Source: Shewanella sp.
GTDB lineage: Bacteria; Pseudomonadota; Gammaproteobacteria; Enterobacterales; Shewanellaceae
Reading direction: 5' to 3'
NCBI GenBank assembly: GCA_004195335.1
Contig: SDWK01000394.1
Span: 1-7,620, forward strand
Length of the DNA: 7,620 nucleotides
Shown here: positions 6,785 through 7,620 of the stretch, piece after piece
Layout of the letters: each line of letters begins with the position of its first letter
Numbering within the stretch: the stretch's first letter is position 1
Position numbers and translations under genes: made by a program
Notes under the pieces: model-generated
Seen by the model: only the letters and a program-made list of their open reading frames with translations
Databases searched by the model: none
Told to the model about the DNA's origin: nothing

Positions 6785-6841
6785 ATGAATAACGAACTTG
6801 ATGTTATCGACAACTTAGAAGAGTTAGTGCGCTTACTCTAG
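6785..6841 (+). CDS. Possible 18-residue small ORF or gene stump
   Basis: ATG 6785 opens 18 codons (MNNELDVIDNLEELVRLL) to TAG 6841, in the gap between the convergent molybdoenzyme and GGDEF genes. The peptide is acidic and helix-prone. A weak AAGAG-like sequence lies about 13 bases upstream. It could be a true small protein, the first codons of a gene lost by deletion, or chance. After the TAG the same frame continues only nine codons. I do not recognise it. Confidence 0.2.
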   Translation: MNNELDVIDNLEELVRLL

Positions 6842-6846
6842 AATTA

Positions 6847-7467
6847 TCATTGGTTATCACCACATGAATAAAACTCATGCTTGCTTTTGTTTTTCTTTGC
6901 TTGATACATTGCAATATCAGCCTGTTTAATGAGCTCATCAATATTGTTTTCATTTTCTTTAAAAAGACATATTCCTATGCTCGAACCTACTCGCAATTCC
7001 AGTCCTTCAAAGTCTATTGGCATATTGATAGCCGCGTGAAGTTTAATTGTGATGGCAAGTGCTTTTTTTTTCGACTCATGCTCATTACTGTCTAGATGAT
7101 TGATTAGCACAATAAATTCATCACCTCCAAACCGACCAACTACATCTTCATCTCTCACCGCTGATGTTAGTTGCTTGGCGACCGCTTTTAGAATTGCATC
7201 TCCAGCATCATGTCCATAATTGTCATTGATAGGCTTAAATTCATTTAGGTCTATTAACAATACCGCTCCAAAGACTTTCCTTCGACGACAGCGAGCTATT
7301 ATTTTTTCCAAATTTTGATAGATCAACCTGCGATTAGCAAGATTTGTCAATGAGTCGTAATGAGCTAAACGAGTAACTTGTCTAAGTGCTTCGTCCCGGT
7401 CATTTACAAACGGCTTTATAACGCAAAAATATATTATTGGAGAAGCCGACAAAACGAGTAGTAACAT
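6847..7467 (-). CDS. Membrane GGDEF diguanylate cyclase, 5' end missing
   Basis: A 206-residue reading that begins inside a transmembrane helix (about residues 2-20, LLLVLSASPIIYFCVIKPF) and continues into a complete GGDEF domain (about 35-200). Visible motifs: DSLTNLANR at 38-46, LIDLNEFKPIND (metal ligand Asp73), active-site GGDEF at 114-118 and an inhibitory RxxD site RDED at 105-108, five residues before it. It should therefore make cyclic di-GMP from two GTP and show product inhibition. ATG 7467 has no ribosome-binding site. The frame is open upstream only to TAA 7509-7507 (ESLYGSSLLAFLN precedes the Met), and a sensor domain expected outside the membrane is absent. The real gene probably began further upstream and is frameshifted, truncated or interrupted, so it may be a pseudogene. 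The DNA is noticeably AT-richer than the molybdoenzyme gene. Convergent with that gene. Confidence 0.8.
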   Translation of the reverse strand: MLLLVLSASPIIYFCVIKPFVNDRDEALRQVTRLAHYDSLTNLANRRLIYQNLEKIIARCRRRKVFGAVLLIDLNEFKPINDNYGHDAGDAILKAVAKQLTSAVRDEDVVGRFGGDEFIVLINHLDSNEHESKKKALAITIKLHAAINMPIDFEGLELRVGSSIGICLFKENENNIDELIKQADIAMYQAKKNKSKHEFYSCGDNQ

Positions 7468-7478
7468 ATTTAAAAAAG

Positions 7479-7619
7479 CTAAAAGAGAAGAGCCATATAA
7501 AGATTCTTATACCCAATCCTTTCGATTATATTTAGCATCCCTGGAGGAGCTTGATTTATCGAGCCCGCACTTAGAAAAAAGGGGACAGGCAACTTTTTAG
7601 ACTGCAAAAAGTAGTCAGT
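7479..7619 (-). pseudogene. Open frame upstream of GGDEF gene, out of frame
   Basis: On the minus strand a frame different from that of the GGDEF protein is open for 46 codons from the window edge (7619) to TAG 7481-7479, and so overlaps the start of the GGDEF frame. Its peptide includes LPVPFFLSAGSINQAPPGM and IIERIGYKNLYMALLF, which looks more protein-like than chance. It may be the sensor part of the same GGDEF gene displaced by an indel near 7480-7510, or the tail of another gene or element. Repeat-like DNA in the same interval makes the second option real. No family recognised. Confidence 0.3.
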
Positions 7620-7620
7620 C
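7549..7620. repeat. Hairpin-rich, REP-like or mobile-element edge
   Basis: Three inverted repeats are packed here: GCTTGA-TTTA-TCGAGC (7549-7564, one T·G pair), ACTTTTT-AGACTGC-AAAAAGT (7592-7612) and GACTG...CAGTC (7600-7620). Between them is GGGGACAGGC (7581-7590) after a run of A. I recall strings of the type GGGGACAGGC-N-ACTTTTT beside IS200/REP-associated Y1 transposase genes in gammaproteobacteria, but cannot verify that here. No transposase is visible inside the window. Confidence 0.35.

Noticed and set aside
6823..6840. Hairpin GAGTTAG-TGCG-CTTACTC between convergent genes
   Set aside because: One mismatch in the stem and no T run on either side, so there is no support for a terminator.
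6877..7095. 72-codon hydrophobic open frame on the plus strand
   Set aside because: Antisense to the GGDEF domain. The hydrophobic look comes from AT-rich codons read backwards.

Overview
The window looks like chromosomal DNA from a marine-type gammaproteobacterium, most likely Shewanella or a close relative. This rests on recalled family resemblance (a Dcp-like M3 peptidase lipoprotein, a compact AAA_28-type ATPase, a GGDEF protein) and on moderate GC content with AT-rich intergenic DNA. It was not confirmed by any search. The first 19 bases are the Tn5/Nextera mosaic-end adapter, so the left edge is an untrimmed contig or read end and not genomic DNA.

Layout. 20-162: the last 46 codons of an unrecognised plus-strand gene. 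163-1064: about 900 bp without a convincing intact gene. It holds a probable decayed small gene on the minus strand (332-530, one-base frameshift), an orphan very strong Shine-Dalgarno sequence, a 13-bp tandem duplication and AT-rich palindromes before the next gene. 1095-3242 (+): a Dcp-like M3 zinc peptidase with a lipoprotein signal, followed by a clear intrinsic terminator at 3331-3362. 3445-4032 (-): a small P-loop ATPase/kinase-like protein, convergent with the peptidase, with a candidate promoter at 4111-4138. 4354-6657 (+): a cytoplasmic 4Fe-4S/molybdopterin (bis-MGD type) oxidoreductase without partner subunits in view. 6847-7467 (-): a membrane-anchored GGDEF diguanylate cyclase whose N-terminal part is missing or out of frame. 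7479-7620: an open minus-strand stretch in another frame, overlapping hairpins and a GGGGACAGGC-type string that may be the edge of a repeat or mobile element.

The genes do not form one operon. The peptidase and the ATPase converge, the ATPase and the molybdoenzyme diverge from a shared 320-bp gap, and the molybdoenzyme and the GGDEF gene converge. Their predicted roles (peptide degradation in the envelope, an unknown nucleotide-dependent step, anaerobic-type redox chemistry, c-di-GMP synthesis) do not combine into a recognisable pathway. I see no CRISPR array, tRNA, rRNA or complete transposase, and no convincing new defence or mobile system. The points most worth checking are the broken 5' end of the GGDEF gene with its neighbouring repeat-like DNA, the stand-alone molybdoenzyme, and the decayed region at 163-560.
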